From Croceibacterium_A sp044506565 (GTDB lineage: Bacteria > Pseudomonadota > Alphaproteobacteria > Sphingomonadales > Sphingomonadaceae), in assembly GCA_044506565.1 (NCBI GenBank), contig JBIQKN010000004.1:1-64000 (forward strand): 64,000 nucleotides of DNA, written 5' to 3'. Below, piece after piece: positions 25,470 to 33,905 of this stretch (position 1 is the first letter of the stretch; each line of letters starts with the position of its first letter). A program made the position numbers and the translations under genes. Below the pieces are notes generated by a model, which ran no database searches, had not been told where the DNA came from, and saw nothing but the letters and a program-made list of their open reading frames with translations.

Positions 25470-28056
25470 GGGCCGCTTCCTTGCGATCGCCGATCAGGCG
25501 CTGGATTGCCGGGCGGCACGAGCCGCAGTTGGTTCCCGCCGACAGCGCCTCGCCGACCGCCTCGACGGTCATCAGGCGCTCGGCCGCGATCGCCTCGACG
25601 ATCGTCTTCAGCCCGACGTCGAAGCAGGCGCAGACGATCGGCCCGCGGTCGGGCAGGGGCGCCGCCGGCCTTCCGGCGAGCAGCTCGACCGCCTTCGGCG
25701 CCTCCCCTGCGGCGAGCTGTGCAATAAGCCAGTCGCGGTCGGGCAGCCGGCCGTTCCGGGTCAGGTAGAGCGCCGCGGCGAGGCGGCCCTCGCTGAGCAC
25801 CGCGATCCGCATTCCGCGCGAGCCATCGGCGATCTCGACTCGCTCGCCGGCCGGTAGCAGCGCCCTGGCCATGGCCCCCGGGTCGCCTTCGTCGGCGAGC
25901 TCGACCAGCCAGCCCTGCGCCACGCGGACCCGGGTGAAGTAGGCCGCGGCAATCCGCTCCGGCGCCTCGCGCGCGACGAGAAAGCCGCACCAGTCGGGCG
26001 CCAGCTTCGCGATTCTTGCCGGGGTCGCCTTGAAGCCCGGCTGGCCCGAGTAGGGGTCGACCAGCGGCTGCGGCAGCAGACCGGTGCGGCCTCCGCTCGA
26101 CTGGCGGTCGGTCCAGTGGATCGGGGTGAAGATCTCGCCGCGCCGCTGGCCCTCGCTGACGAGCGCGCGGAACACGCTCTCGCCCTGCGGCGTCGCGACG
26201 CGGACGAGGTCGCCGTCGGCGACGCCATGCGCTTCGGCGTCGAGCGGGTGGATCTCGACCATCGGCTCGCGCCGGTGCTGCGACAGCTTCGGCGAGAGCC
26301 CGGTGCGGGTCATCGTGTGCCAGTGGTCTCGGTAGCGGCCGGTATTGAGCGTCAGCGGCCACTTGGGAAGCACCCCGTCGAGCTCGCGCTGCGCAACCGG
26401 TACGAGCCGCGCTTTGCCGTCGGGCGTTGGAAATCGGCCATCTGCGAAGGGCATGCCGCCCCAGCGGAACGGCTCCATTGCTTCGTACTGCGCGTTGGTG
26501 ATCGCGCCGCAGGCGCCGATGTCGAACACGCGCTGCCCCGCGTTGCGATAGGCCGACAGGCGTGCGTGCTCGCGGAAAACCTCGGCCGGACGGTCGTAAG
26601 TGAACGCGTCGCGCCAGCCCATCGCCCGGGCGACTTCCTTGACGATCCACCAGTCGGGCTTCGCCTCGCCCGGCGCGGGCAGCAGTGCGCGCTGGCGGCT
26701 GATCGTGCGCTCGCTGTTGGTCACCGTACCGTCCTTCTCGCCCCAGGCGAGCGCCGGCAGCCTGACGTGGGCGAAGCGCGAGGTGTCGGTTTCGGCGATG
26801 CAGTCGGACACGACCACGAACGGGCACGCGGCGAGCGCCTCGCGCACGCGCGCTGCATCGGGCAGCGAGACCGCCGGGTTGGTCGCCATGACCCACAGCG
26901 CCTTGACCCGGCCCTCGCCGATCGAGCGAAACAGATCGACAGCCTTGAGCCCCGGCTTCGTTGCCATTCGCGGCGCCGCCCAGAATCGGCGGACGTCGTC
27001 GACGTTTTCGGGCGCGAAGTCGCGGTGTGCTGCGAGCGTGTTGGCTAGGCCGCCGACCTCGCGTCCTCCCATCGCATTGGGCTGCCCGGTGATCGAGAAC
27101 GGCGCCGCGCCCGGCTTGCCGATGCGCCCGGTGGCGAGGTGGAGGTTGAGGATCGCGTTGACCTGGTCGGTGCCGCGGATCGACTGGTTGATCCCCTGGC
27201 TGAACACGGTGACCGTGCGCTCGTGCCGGGCGAACAGTTCGAAGAACGCGAGCAGGTCGGTCGGCGCGAGGTCGCACGCGGCCGCCGTCGACCACAGGTC
27301 GCAGCCTTCACCGAGCGCTTCCCAGAACCCGTCGGGCGTGGTCACGTGCGCCTCGAGGAAGTCGGGATCGACGATGCCGTTGTCGCTGCAGTAGGCCAGC
27401 AACCCGTTCATCAGCGCGACGTCGCTGCCCGGGCGCAGCGCGAGGTGCAGGTCGGCCTCCTCGCAGGTCTCGGTGCGGCGCGGGTCGATCACCACGACCC
27501 TGGTGCCGCGGGCGGCGCGCGCCGCCATCATCCGCTGGTAGACCACCGGGTGGCACCACGCGGTGTTCGAGCCGACCAGCACGATCAGGTCGGCCTGGTC
27601 GAGATCGTCGTAGCTCGCCGGCACCACGTCCTCGCCGAAGGCGCGCATGTGGCCTGCCACCGCGCTCGACATGCACAGCCGCGAGTTGGTGTCGATGTTG
27701 GCCGAGCCGATGAAGCCCTTCATCAGCTTGTTGGCGACGTAGTAGTCCTCGGTCAGAAGCTGGCCCGAGACGTAGAACGCGACGCTGTCCGGCCCTTGGC
27801 GCGAGATCGTGTCCTTGAACCGCCGCGCGACGTGGCGGATCGCCTTGTCCCAGCTCGTGCGCCTGCCGTCGATCTCGGGATGGAGCAGCCGGCCCTCGAG
27901 CCCGACCGTCTCGCCGAGGTGCGTGCCTTTCGAGCACAGCTTGCCGCGGTTGGCGGGGTGCGCCGGGTCGCCGGCGATTTCGACCTGACGTTCGCCGGTG
28001 ACGGTCGCTGCAATTCCGCAGCCGACGCCGCAATAGGCGCAAGTGGTGCGGATCAC
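25462..28056 (-). CDS. nasA: Assimilatory nitrate reductase, molybdenum catalytic subunit
   Basis: An 864-residue cytoplasmic bis-MGD enzyme reducing nitrate to nitrite. The N-terminal [4Fe-4S] motif is CAYCGVGCG..CSKG, and the molybdopterin segments include YVSGQLLTEDYYVANKLMKG and GSANIDTNSRLCMSSAV (the Mo-ligand Cys of the NasA type). At the C-terminus (about 800-855) a BFD-like [2Fe-2S] domain is fused: CACFDVG..CGSC. GTG 28056 is the start, 5 nt after ggagg contributed by the repeat at 28059-28146. It overlaps cobA. Electron donor is not visible. Confidence 0.95.
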   Translation of the reverse strand: MIRTTCAYCGVGCGIAATVTGERQVEIAGDPAHPANRGKLCSKGTHLGETVGLEGRLLHPEIDGRRTSWDKAIRHVARRFKDTISRQGPDSVAFYVSGQLLTEDYYVANKLMKGFIGSANIDTNSRLCMSSAVAGHMRAFGEDVVPASYDDLDQADLIVLVGSNTAWCHPVVYQRMMAARAARGTRVVVIDPRRTETCEEADLHLALRPGSDVALMNGLLAYCSDNGIVDPDFLEAHVTTPDGFWEALGEGCDLWSTAAACDLAPTDLLAFFELFARHERTVTVFSQGINQSIRGTDQVNAILNLHLATGRIGKPGAAPFSITGQPNAMGGREVGGLANTLAAHRDFAPENVDDVRRFWAAPRMATKPGLKAVDLFRSIGEGRVKALWVMATNPAVSLPDAARVREALAACPFVVVSDCIAETDTSRFAHVRLPALAWGEKDGTVTNSERTISRQRALLPAPGEAKPDWWIVKEVARAMGWRDAFTYDRPAEVFREHARLSAYRNAGQRVFDIGACGAITNAQYEAMEPFRWGGMPFADGRFPTPDGKARLVPVAQRELDGVLPKWPLTLNTGRYRDHWHTMTRTGLSPKLSQHRREPMVEIHPLDAEAHGVADGDLVRVATPQGESVFRALVSEGQRRGEIFTPIHWTDRQSSGGRTGLLPQPLVDPYSGQPGFKATPARIAKLAPDWCGFLVAREAPERIAAAYFTRVRVAQGWLVELADEGDPGAMARALLPAGERVEIADGSRGMRIAVLSEGRLAAALYLTRNGRLPDRDWLIAQLAAGEAPKAVELLAGRPAAPLPDRGPIVCACFDVGLKTIVEAIAAERLMTVEAVGEALSAGTNCGSCRPAIQRLIGDRKEAAHG

Positions 28057-28058
28057 AT

Positions 28059-28146
28059 CCCCCTCCCGCTTGCGGGAGGGGCCAAGGGTCGGTCGATGGG
28101 CCGGACAGGCCCACCCCCTACCTCTCCCGCAGGCGGGAGGGGGGAC
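28059..28146. repeat. Palindromic repeat filling the nirD-nasA gap
   Basis: ccctcccgcttgcgggaggg (from 28061) and ctctcccgcaggcgggaggg (from 28122) are hairpins facing each other around a central ggtcgatgggccggacaggc, forming a larger inverted repeat of the same family as 7168-7268. It fills the entire gap between the nirD stop (28148) and the nasA start (28056). On the minus strand its end ggagg (28066-28062) is 5 nt from the nasA GTG and acts as the apparent Shine-Dalgarno sequence. Confidence 0.85.
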
Positions 28147-28147
28147 A

Positions 28148-28522
28148 TCACGCCGCCCGGGCCTGCTGCGCGGACGGCGGGGGGACAACCGCCTCGCGCA
28201 GCAGGTAGATGCGCCCGGCGTCGACCTTGACCGGGATCGTCGGCACGCACCCTTCGTCATCGCCGAGCGCCTGGCCGCTGCGCAGCGAGATCTTCCAGTT
28301 GTGCAGCGGGCAGGTGACGCTGTCGCCGTGGACGATGCCCTGGCTCAGCGGGCCCTGCTTGTGCGGGCACTTGTTGACCAGCGCGTAGAACTCGCCGCGC
28401 ATCGTGTGGAACACGGCGATCTCCCGGTACTCATCTTCAGGGCCGCCGATCACCGGCAGCGTCGCTGCCATGCCCGGTTCGATCTGGCTGACCGGGCCGA
28501 TGTCGAGCCATTTGGCTTGCAT
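28148..28522 (-). CDS. nirD: Nitrite reductase (NADH) small subunit, Rieske-type
   Basis: A 124-residue NirD protein with a Rieske fold. Ligand-like residues are in NKCPHKQGPLSQG (CPH) and VTCPLHNWKISL (CPLH), so this copy keeps the Cys-His pairs of a true [2Fe-2S] Rieske centre, unlike enteric NirD, which lacks them. Strand-rich start: KWLDIGPVSQIEPGMAATLP. Works with NirB to reduce nitrite to ammonium. ATG 28522 overlaps the nirB stop by one base (TAATG). Confidence 0.94.
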   Translation of the reverse strand: MQAKWLDIGPVSQIEPGMAATLPVIGGPEDEYREIAVFHTMRGEFYALVNKCPHKQGPLSQGIVHGDSVTCPLHNWKISLRSGQALGDDEGCVPTIPVKVDAGRIYLLREAVVPPPSAQQARAA

Positions 28523-31032
28523 TAGGCATACTCCGTGGCGGGGCGGACGGTGGCGAGGTGGCTGTGCAGATCGCGGCGGTCGCCGGCCGCGCGCTGGGCC
28601 CAGGGATCGTCCTGCATGAACTTCTGTGAGTAGCGGAACCGCGCCGCCAAGCGCTTGACGGTGTCGGGTTCGCTGAACATCTGCGCCTTGACCCACTCGA
28701 TGCCCTTGCGCTCGATCCACGGCGCCGTGCGTTCGAGGTAGTGCGCGTCCTCGCGGTAGAGCTGGATGAACGCCGCGCAGTGCTCCATCGCCTCCTCCTC
28801 GGTGGCGACCTTGCACAAGAGGTCGGTCGCGCGGACCTTGATCCCGCCGTTGCCACCGACGTGGAGCTCGTAGCCGCTGTCGACGCAGACCACGCCGAAG
28901 TCCTTGATCGTCGCCTCGGCGCAGTTCCGCGGGCACCCCGAGACCGCGATCTTGAACTTGTGCGGCATCCACGAGCCCCAGGTCATCTGCTCGATCTTCA
29001 CACCGAGCCCGGTCGAATCCTGCGTGCCGAAGCGGCACCATTCGGAGCCGACGCAGGTCTTCACCGTACGCAGCGCCTTGCCGTAGGCGTGCCCTGAGAC
29101 CATCCCGGCGGCGTTGAGATCGGCCCAGACCGCGGGCAGGTCCTCTTTCCTGATGCCGAAGATGTCGAGCCGCTGGCCGCCGGTGACCTTGACCATCGGC
29201 GCGTTGTACTTCTCGACCACGTCGGCGATCGCGCGCAGCTCGCGTGGGTTGGTGAGCCCGCCCCACATCCGCGGCACGACCGAATAGGTCCCGTCCTTCT
29301 GGATGTTGGCGTGGAGCCGCTCGTTGACGAAGCGGCTCTTCTGGTCGTCCTCGTACTCGCCGGGCCAGGCGCACAGCAGGTAGTAGTTGAGCGCCGGCCG
29401 GCACGAGGCGCAGCCGTCGGGCGTGGTCCAGTGCAGCTCCTGCATGACCTGCGGGATCGCCTTGAGCTCCTTCTCGACGATCAGCCGGCGCGCGTCGTCG
29501 TGGGTGAAGCTGGTGCACTTGCACAGCGTCTTCGCCCCGGCCTGGACCTCGTCGCCGAGCGTCAGCGCGAGCAGGCCCTCGACCAGCCCGGTGCACGAAC
29601 CGCAGCTCGCGGAGGCCTTGCACTGCGAGCGCACCGCGTCGAGGCTGCACGCCCCGGCCTCGATCGTCGCGACCACCTTGCCCTTGGACACGCCGTTGCA
29701 GCCGCAGATCTCTGCGTCGTCCGAAAGCGCTGCAACGGCGGCGTTAGGGTCCGCGAAGGCACCCCCGCCCCCAAGGACGCTCAGGGCGAAAGCCTGGCCG
29801 AAGATCAGCCCGTCGCGGATCTCGGACACGTCCTCCTGCTTCTTCAGCAGGTCGAAGTACCAGTTGCCGTCGGCGGTATCGCCGTAGAGCACCGCGCCGA
29901 CCACGCGGTCGTCCTTCAGGATCACGCGCTTGTACACACCGCGCGCGGCATCGCGCATGACGATGTCCTCGTGATCGTCGCCGCCGATGAAGTCGCCGGC
30001 CGAGAACACGTCGATCCCGGAGACCTTGAGCTTGGTCGAGGTTACCGAGCCGGTGTAGCCCGACGGTTGTCCGGTCAGGTGATCGGCCAGCGCGCGGCAC
30101 ATCTCCCACAGCGGGGCGACGAGGCCGTAGCACTGCCCGCGGTGCTCGACGCACTCGCCGACCGCGAGGATCGCCGGATCCGAGGTAACCATATGGTCGT
30201 CGACGAGGATGCCGCGTTCGCATTCGAGCCCGGCGGTCTTGGCGAGCCGCGTCGAGGGGCGGATGCCGACTGCCATGACCACGATATCGGCCGGGATCTC
30301 GCGCCCGTCCTTGAGCCGGACTCCGCAGACGTGGCCGTCGCGTTCGAGGATTTCCTCGGTGTCGGCGCCAGTCAGGATCGTCTGCCCGCGCCGCTCGAGC
30401 TCGGTCTTGAGCAGCCACCCGGCGGCTTCGTCGAGCTGCCGTTCCATCAGCGTCGGCATCAGGTGGACGACGGTGACCTGCATGCCTCTCAGGCTGAGTC
30501 CGTGCGCGGCCTCGAGCCCGAGCAACCCGCCGCCGATCACCACTGCGTTACCGCCTCCGCCCGCCGCGGCGAGCATCTTCTCGACGTCGTCGAGGTCGCG
30601 GAAGGTGACCACGCCGGGCAGGTCGCGTCCCGGGACCGGGATGATGAACGGGTCGGAGCCCGTCGCGATCAGCAGCCGGTCGTAAGGCTCGACCCGGCCT
30701 GATCGGGCGACGACCACCGATCGCTCGCGGTCGATGTGATCGACGGGATCGCCTGCGACCAGCTCGATACCGTTGTCGGCGTACCATTCGGCGGTATTGA
30801 GGACGATTTCGTCGAAGCTCTTCTCGCCGGCCAGCACCGGCGAGAGCATGATCCGGTTGTAGTTGACCCGCGGCTCGGCGCCGAAGATCGTGACCGAGTA
30901 CCTGCCGGGATCGCGCGCGAGGATTTCCTCCACCGCGCGGCAGCCGGCCATGCCGTTGCCGATCACCACCAGTTTCTCGCGCAGAGTCCCGCTGAGCGGG
31001 TTCGCCTTGTCGAAGCTCGTCGGTGCGTTCAC
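28522..31032 (-). CDS. nirB: Nitrite reductase (NADH) large subunit, siroheme/FAD
   Basis: An 836-residue cytoplasmic enzyme reducing nitrite to ammonium with NADH. The FAD-binding start is KLVVIGNGMAGCRAVEEIL, and the NADH-binding motif NAVVIGGGLLGLEAAHGL. BFD-type Cys motifs follow in the middle (ICGCNGVSKG.., CASCRPALNYY). The siroheme/[4Fe-4S] ligands are CVGSEWCRFG and SGCPRNCAEA. The start is GTG 31032, preceded by ggaaggc and located 28 nt after the U-tract of the leader terminator. A TTG at 31062 would lie in the U-tract itself and is rejected. It is preceded by an ANTAR-type RNA leader. Confidence 0.95.
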   Translation of the reverse strand: MNAPTSFDKANPLSGTLREKLVVIGNGMAGCRAVEEILARDPGRYSVTIFGAEPRVNYNRIMLSPVLAGEKSFDEIVLNTAEWYADNGIELVAGDPVDHIDRERSVVVARSGRVEPYDRLLIATGSDPFIIPVPGRDLPGVVTFRDLDDVEKMLAAAGGGGNAVVIGGGLLGLEAAHGLSLRGMQVTVVHLMPTLMERQLDEAAGWLLKTELERRGQTILTGADTEEILERDGHVCGVRLKDGREIPADIVVMAVGIRPSTRLAKTAGLECERGILVDDHMVTSDPAILAVGECVEHRGQCYGLVAPLWEMCRALADHLTGQPSGYTGSVTSTKLKVSGIDVFSAGDFIGGDDHEDIVMRDAARGVYKRVILKDDRVVGAVLYGDTADGNWYFDLLKKQEDVSEIRDGLIFGQAFALSVLGGGGAFADPNAAVAALSDDAEICGCNGVSKGKVVATIEAGACSLDAVRSQCKASASCGSCTGLVEGLLALTLGDEVQAGAKTLCKCTSFTHDDARRLIVEKELKAIPQVMQELHWTTPDGCASCRPALNYYLLCAWPGEYEDDQKSRFVNERLHANIQKDGTYSVVPRMWGGLTNPRELRAIADVVEKYNAPMVKVTGGQRLDIFGIRKEDLPAVWADLNAAGMVSGHAYGKALRTVKTCVGSEWCRFGTQDSTGLGVKIEQMTWGSWMPHKFKIAVSGCPRNCAEATIKDFGVVCVDSGYELHVGGNGGIKVRATDLLCKVATEEEAMEHCAAFIQLYREDAHYLERTAPWIERKGIEWVKAQMFSEPDTVKRLAARFRYSQKFMQDDPWAQRAAGDRRDLHSHLATVRPATEYA

Positions 31033-31060
31033 TCGTCTTGTGCCTTCCGAACGCGCACGC

Positions 31061-31162
31061 AAAAAAGCCGCCAGGTGATCCCCGAGGGGCCAACCGGCGG
31101 CGCCATTGCCACGCTATGTCGCTGAAACCGCGGTCCGGCTGTCGTCGCCCGCCATTGGGCGA
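31061..31162 (-). promoter_or_regulatory. nirB RNA leader: ANTAR two-hexaloop antiterminator and intrinsic terminator
   Basis: Read toward nirB: hairpin P1 (31162-31145) is TCGCCC-AATGGC-GGGCGA with a six-base loop; hairpin P2 (31112-31097) is GTGGC-AATGGC-GCCGC. Both loops have A at position 1 and G at position 4, the known recognition pattern of ANTAR proteins. The 3' arm of P2 overlaps the 5' arm (GCCGCC) of a strong terminator hairpin (31101-31067) closed by GGCGGC and followed by six T (31066-31061). P2 and terminator are mutually exclusive. NasT (37890-38471) is the obvious binder: when free of NasS it should stabilise P1/P2 and allow read-through. Structure is seen; regulation is by family knowledge. 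Confidence 0.88.
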
Positions 31163-31182
31163 GCCGTTCCGCTTCGAGCGCG

Positions 31183-31234
31183 ATTTAACCGATTCCCGGC
31201 TCCGCGGGCAAGACTTTTTTGCAGTGCAGCAAAA
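31183..31234 (-). promoter_or_regulatory. Promoter/operator block upstream of the nirB leader
   Basis: On the minus strand a palindromic element TTTTGCTGCACTGCAAAA (31234-31217) is followed by GTCTT (31214-31210), then 15 nt, then AATCGGTTA (31194-31186). The same three elements with the same 15-nt spacing precede the narK leader (36630-36680). The order suggests an operator, a -35-like and a -10-like element, placing transcription start just before P1. No core promoter consensus match is exact. Confidence 0.55.
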
Positions 31235-31244
31235 GATCCGGGCA

Positions 31245-33005
31245 TCAACCGGGAGCGAGCATCCCGAATTCGGGCCAGCGGAGCACGGCCAGCACCAGCG
31301 CCACCGCCAGCACCAGAGCGACGATCCGCCACTGCTGAGCGGTGCCGCGCTCGAGCAGCGGCCTCGGCGCGGGCACCAGCGCCGGATTGGGATGCGCGAG
31401 GTCGTAAGTGAACTCGCTCAGCTCCTGGTAGCGCTTCGCCGGGTCGATCGCGAGCGCGCGCACCAGCGCCGCGTCGACCCACGCCGGCACTTCGGGATTG
31501 AGTTCGCTCGCCGGGCGGTAGCGCAGCCGGCGCTGGGCCGCAGGCGTGGTCGCGCCGGCGATGCCGCGCCCATAGGGCAGTGCGCCGGTCATCATTTGAT
31601 AGGCGATCACCCCGAGCGAGAACAGGTCGCTGCGCGGGCTCGCCGGTTCGCCGAGGAAAAGCTCCGGCGCGGCGTACTGCACGGTGCCGGCGAAGATCGC
31701 CTGCTTGGCGAGGCCCGGCGCGAGCTCGCCGAGCCCGGCGACCTCGACCGAGCCGAAATCGATGATCCGCACAGTGCCGTCGCCGTCGACGAGCACGTTG
31801 CGCGGCCTGAGGTCGCGATGAAGCATCTCGCGCCGGTGCAACGCCAGCAGCCCCGCCGCGAGCTGGCCGACGATATCGCGCACCTGCGCCAGCGTGGGGC
31901 GCGGGTGGTCGGCCATCCATTGCTCGAGCGTCTGCCCCTCGACGTAAGGCGAGACTGCATAGATGCGGCTGCGCGGGCGGTCGGGCGCCGCTCCCAGCAG
32001 GTTCTGGTGCGACACCCGCCGCATTGCCCAGTCCTCGAGCAGCAGCGCCGCAAGCTCGCCCTCGTCGGCCGCGTGGTCGGTCGAGGGCACCTTGATTGCC
32101 ACGCGCCGCCCGTCCGCCTCGTCGCGCGCGAGGTAGACGTGGCTGCGGCTGCCGGCGTGGATCTCGCGCAGGATCGCGTAGCCGTCGAGCCGGTCGCCGG
32201 CCTTGAGCCGCGGCGCCGGCGGCAGCGCCAGCCCGGCGCCGAGCAGCTCCGACGCGTCGCCCGCCGGCAATGCCTCGATGCGGACCAGCTGCACGGTCAG
32301 GTTGTCGCCGCTGCCGTCCGCGAACGCCGTCTCGCAGATTGCCCGCGCGGCCTCGTCGAGGTTCGCCGCGCCTTCGATCAGCGCCAGCGTCTCGGCGGTC
32401 GAAACGAACTCGTGCACCCCGTCGGTCGAGAGCATGAACAGGTCGCCCGGCTGCAGCGAGACCTGCCGGCAGTCGACCTCGACCGCGCGGTTCGCTCCGA
32501 GTGCGCGCCCGAGGTAGCTCTCCCCGCCGCCGAGATCGACGCGGTGCGGCTCGGTCAGCGGCTCGACCCGGCCGTTCGCGATCAAGGCGATCCGCGCGTC
32601 GCCGACGTGGAACAGGTGCGCCATGCGTGATTTCAGGACCAGCGCGCTGAACGCGCAGATCAGCGCCCCGCGTTCGCGGTTCTCGCCTTCCTCGCGCGGG
32701 CGGTGGCGCGCGTTCTGCGCATGCATCCACGAGTTGGTCGCCGCGATCACCCGCTCCGCCGAGGTGCGCACCGACCATGCCGCCGAGGTGCAGTAATAGT
32801 CGGTCAGGAAGCTCTTCACCGCGGTCTCGGCCGCCGCCGCGCCGAGCCGGCTGGTGCTGATCCCGTCGGCCAGCGCGACCGCGATGCCCTTGGTCAGCCG
32901 ATCGGCGCCCTCGGGGACGAGGGCGCCGTGAAAGTCCTGGTTCTCGGACTTCGCACCGGCGGTCGAATACTGGCCGAGGGCGATCTCCAGCCGTCCGGCC
33001 GACAA
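31245..33005 (-). CDS. Fused PP2C phosphatase - serine/threonine protein kinase, membrane anchored
   Basis: About 586 residues. Residues 1-250 are a PP2C-type phosphatase (KSENQDFHG, ALADGISTSRLG, FHVGDARIAL, LSTDGVHEF, GSGDNLTV). Residues 275-540 are a Hanks-type kinase with VAIKVPS (ATP-binding Lys), HRDLRPRNVLVD (catalytic loop), IIDFGSVEVAG (DFG), and a P+1 segment GTVQYAAPELFLGE. A C-terminal TM helix (IVALVLAVALVLAVLRW) ends the protein. The start is uncertain: TTG 33005 is the first plausible codon after the nitrite channel stop. Such fusions occur in nitrate assimilation loci of Proteobacteria; the target is unknown. Confidence 0.88.
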   Translation of the reverse strand: MSAGRLEIALGQYSTAGAKSENQDFHGALVPEGADRLTKGIAVALADGISTSRLGAAAAETAVKSFLTDYYCTSAAWSVRTSAERVIAATNSWMHAQNARHRPREEGENRERGALICAFSALVLKSRMAHLFHVGDARIALIANGRVEPLTEPHRVDLGGGESYLGRALGANRAVEVDCRQVSLQPGDLFMLSTDGVHEFVSTAETLALIEGAANLDEAARAICETAFADGSGDNLTVQLVRIEALPAGDASELLGAGLALPPAPRLKAGDRLDGYAILREIHAGSRSHVYLARDEADGRRVAIKVPSTDHAADEGELAALLLEDWAMRRVSHQNLLGAAPDRPRSRIYAVSPYVEGQTLEQWMADHPRPTLAQVRDIVGQLAAGLLALHRREMLHRDLRPRNVLVDGDGTVRIIDFGSVEVAGLGELAPGLAKQAIFAGTVQYAAPELFLGEPASPRSDLFSLGVIAYQMMTGALPYGRGIAGATTPAAQRRLRYRPASELNPEVPAWVDAALVRALAIDPAKRYQELSEFTYDLAHPNPALVPAPRPLLERGTAQQWRIVALVLAVALVLAVLRWPEFGMLAPG

Positions 33006-33052
33006 GGGGCGGCGGGCCGGTCCGTCTCGGACCGCCGCCCCCGCCGCTGGCC

Positions 33053-33889
33053 TCACGCGACGCGCTGCAGCACCGTCTCCGCCTGCTTGCGGGCCGGGCT
33101 GGTGCGCACATGCGTGGAATAGAGCGTCAGGCCGGTGAACGTCAGGCCGCCGACGAGGTTGCCGAGGATCGTCGGAATCTCGTTCCACAGCAGGTAGTCG
33201 GCGATCGAGAAGTCGCCGCCCATCATCAGCGCCGCGGGGAACAGGAACATGTTAACGATCGAATGCTCGAACACCATATAGAAGAACAGCATGATCGGCA
33301 TCCACATTGCCAGCGCCTTGCCGGTGACGTTGGTCGAAACCATCGCCCCGACCACGCCCGACGAGACCATCCAGTTGCACAGCATGCCGCGCACGAAGAT
33401 CGTCATCCACCCGGCGAACCCGTACTCCGCGTAGCCGAGCGTGCGGTCGACGCCGATCCCGGCGATCTTCTGGCCCACCTCGCTGGGTTCGATCGAAAAG
33501 CCGTAGGTGAAGTAGATCGTCATCAAGACGGCAGTGGTCAGCGCGCCAGCGAAGTTGCCGGTGAACACCAGCCCCCAGTTGCGCAGCACGCCACCCCAGG
33601 TGCAGCCCGGCCGCCTGTCGAACACCGCCAGCGGGACCAGTACAAACACGCCGGTGAGGAGGTCGAAACCGAACAGGTAGAGGATGATGAAGCCCACCGG
33701 GAACAGCACCGCGCCGAGCAATGCCTCGCCGGTCTGGACGGTGACGGTGATGGCGAAGGCCGCCCCGAGCGTCAGCGTGGCGCCCGCCATAAACGCGCGG
33801 ATCAGCGTGTCCTTGGTCGACATGAAGATCTTCGCCTCGCCGGCGTCGACCATCTTGGTCACGAATTCACTGGGTGCGAGATAGGACAT
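33053..33889 (-). CDS. Formate/nitrite transporter family channel (NirC-like)
   Basis: A 278-residue FNT channel with six hydrophobic segments. Signatures are GATLTLGAAFAITV, LFGFDLLTGVFVLVPLA and NWGLVFTGNFAGALTTAVLM, and the second FNT loop NMFLFPAALMMGGDFSIADY. In a nitrate assimilation operon, nitrite export or uptake is the likely role; formate cannot be excluded because formate dehydrogenase genes are also in this window. It lies between the porin gene (upstream) and the kinase-phosphatase gene. Confidence 0.9.
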   Translation of the reverse strand: MSYLAPSEFVTKMVDAGEAKIFMSTKDTLIRAFMAGATLTLGAAFAITVTVQTGEALLGAVLFPVGFIILYLFGFDLLTGVFVLVPLAVFDRRPGCTWGGVLRNWGLVFTGNFAGALTTAVLMTIYFTYGFSIEPSEVGQKIAGIGVDRTLGYAEYGFAGWMTIFVRGMLCNWMVSSGVVGAMVSTNVTGKALAMWMPIMLFFYMVFEHSIVNMFLFPAALMMGGDFSIADYLLWNEIPTILGNLVGGLTFTGLTLYSTHVRTSPARKQAETVLQRVA

Positions 33890-33905
33890 CGGAGCTATTC
33901 TCCCG

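Noticed and set aside
31030..31062. TTG 31062 as nirB start
   Set aside because: It lies in the terminator U-tract; GTG 31032 has a proper ggaagg site and fits NirB length.
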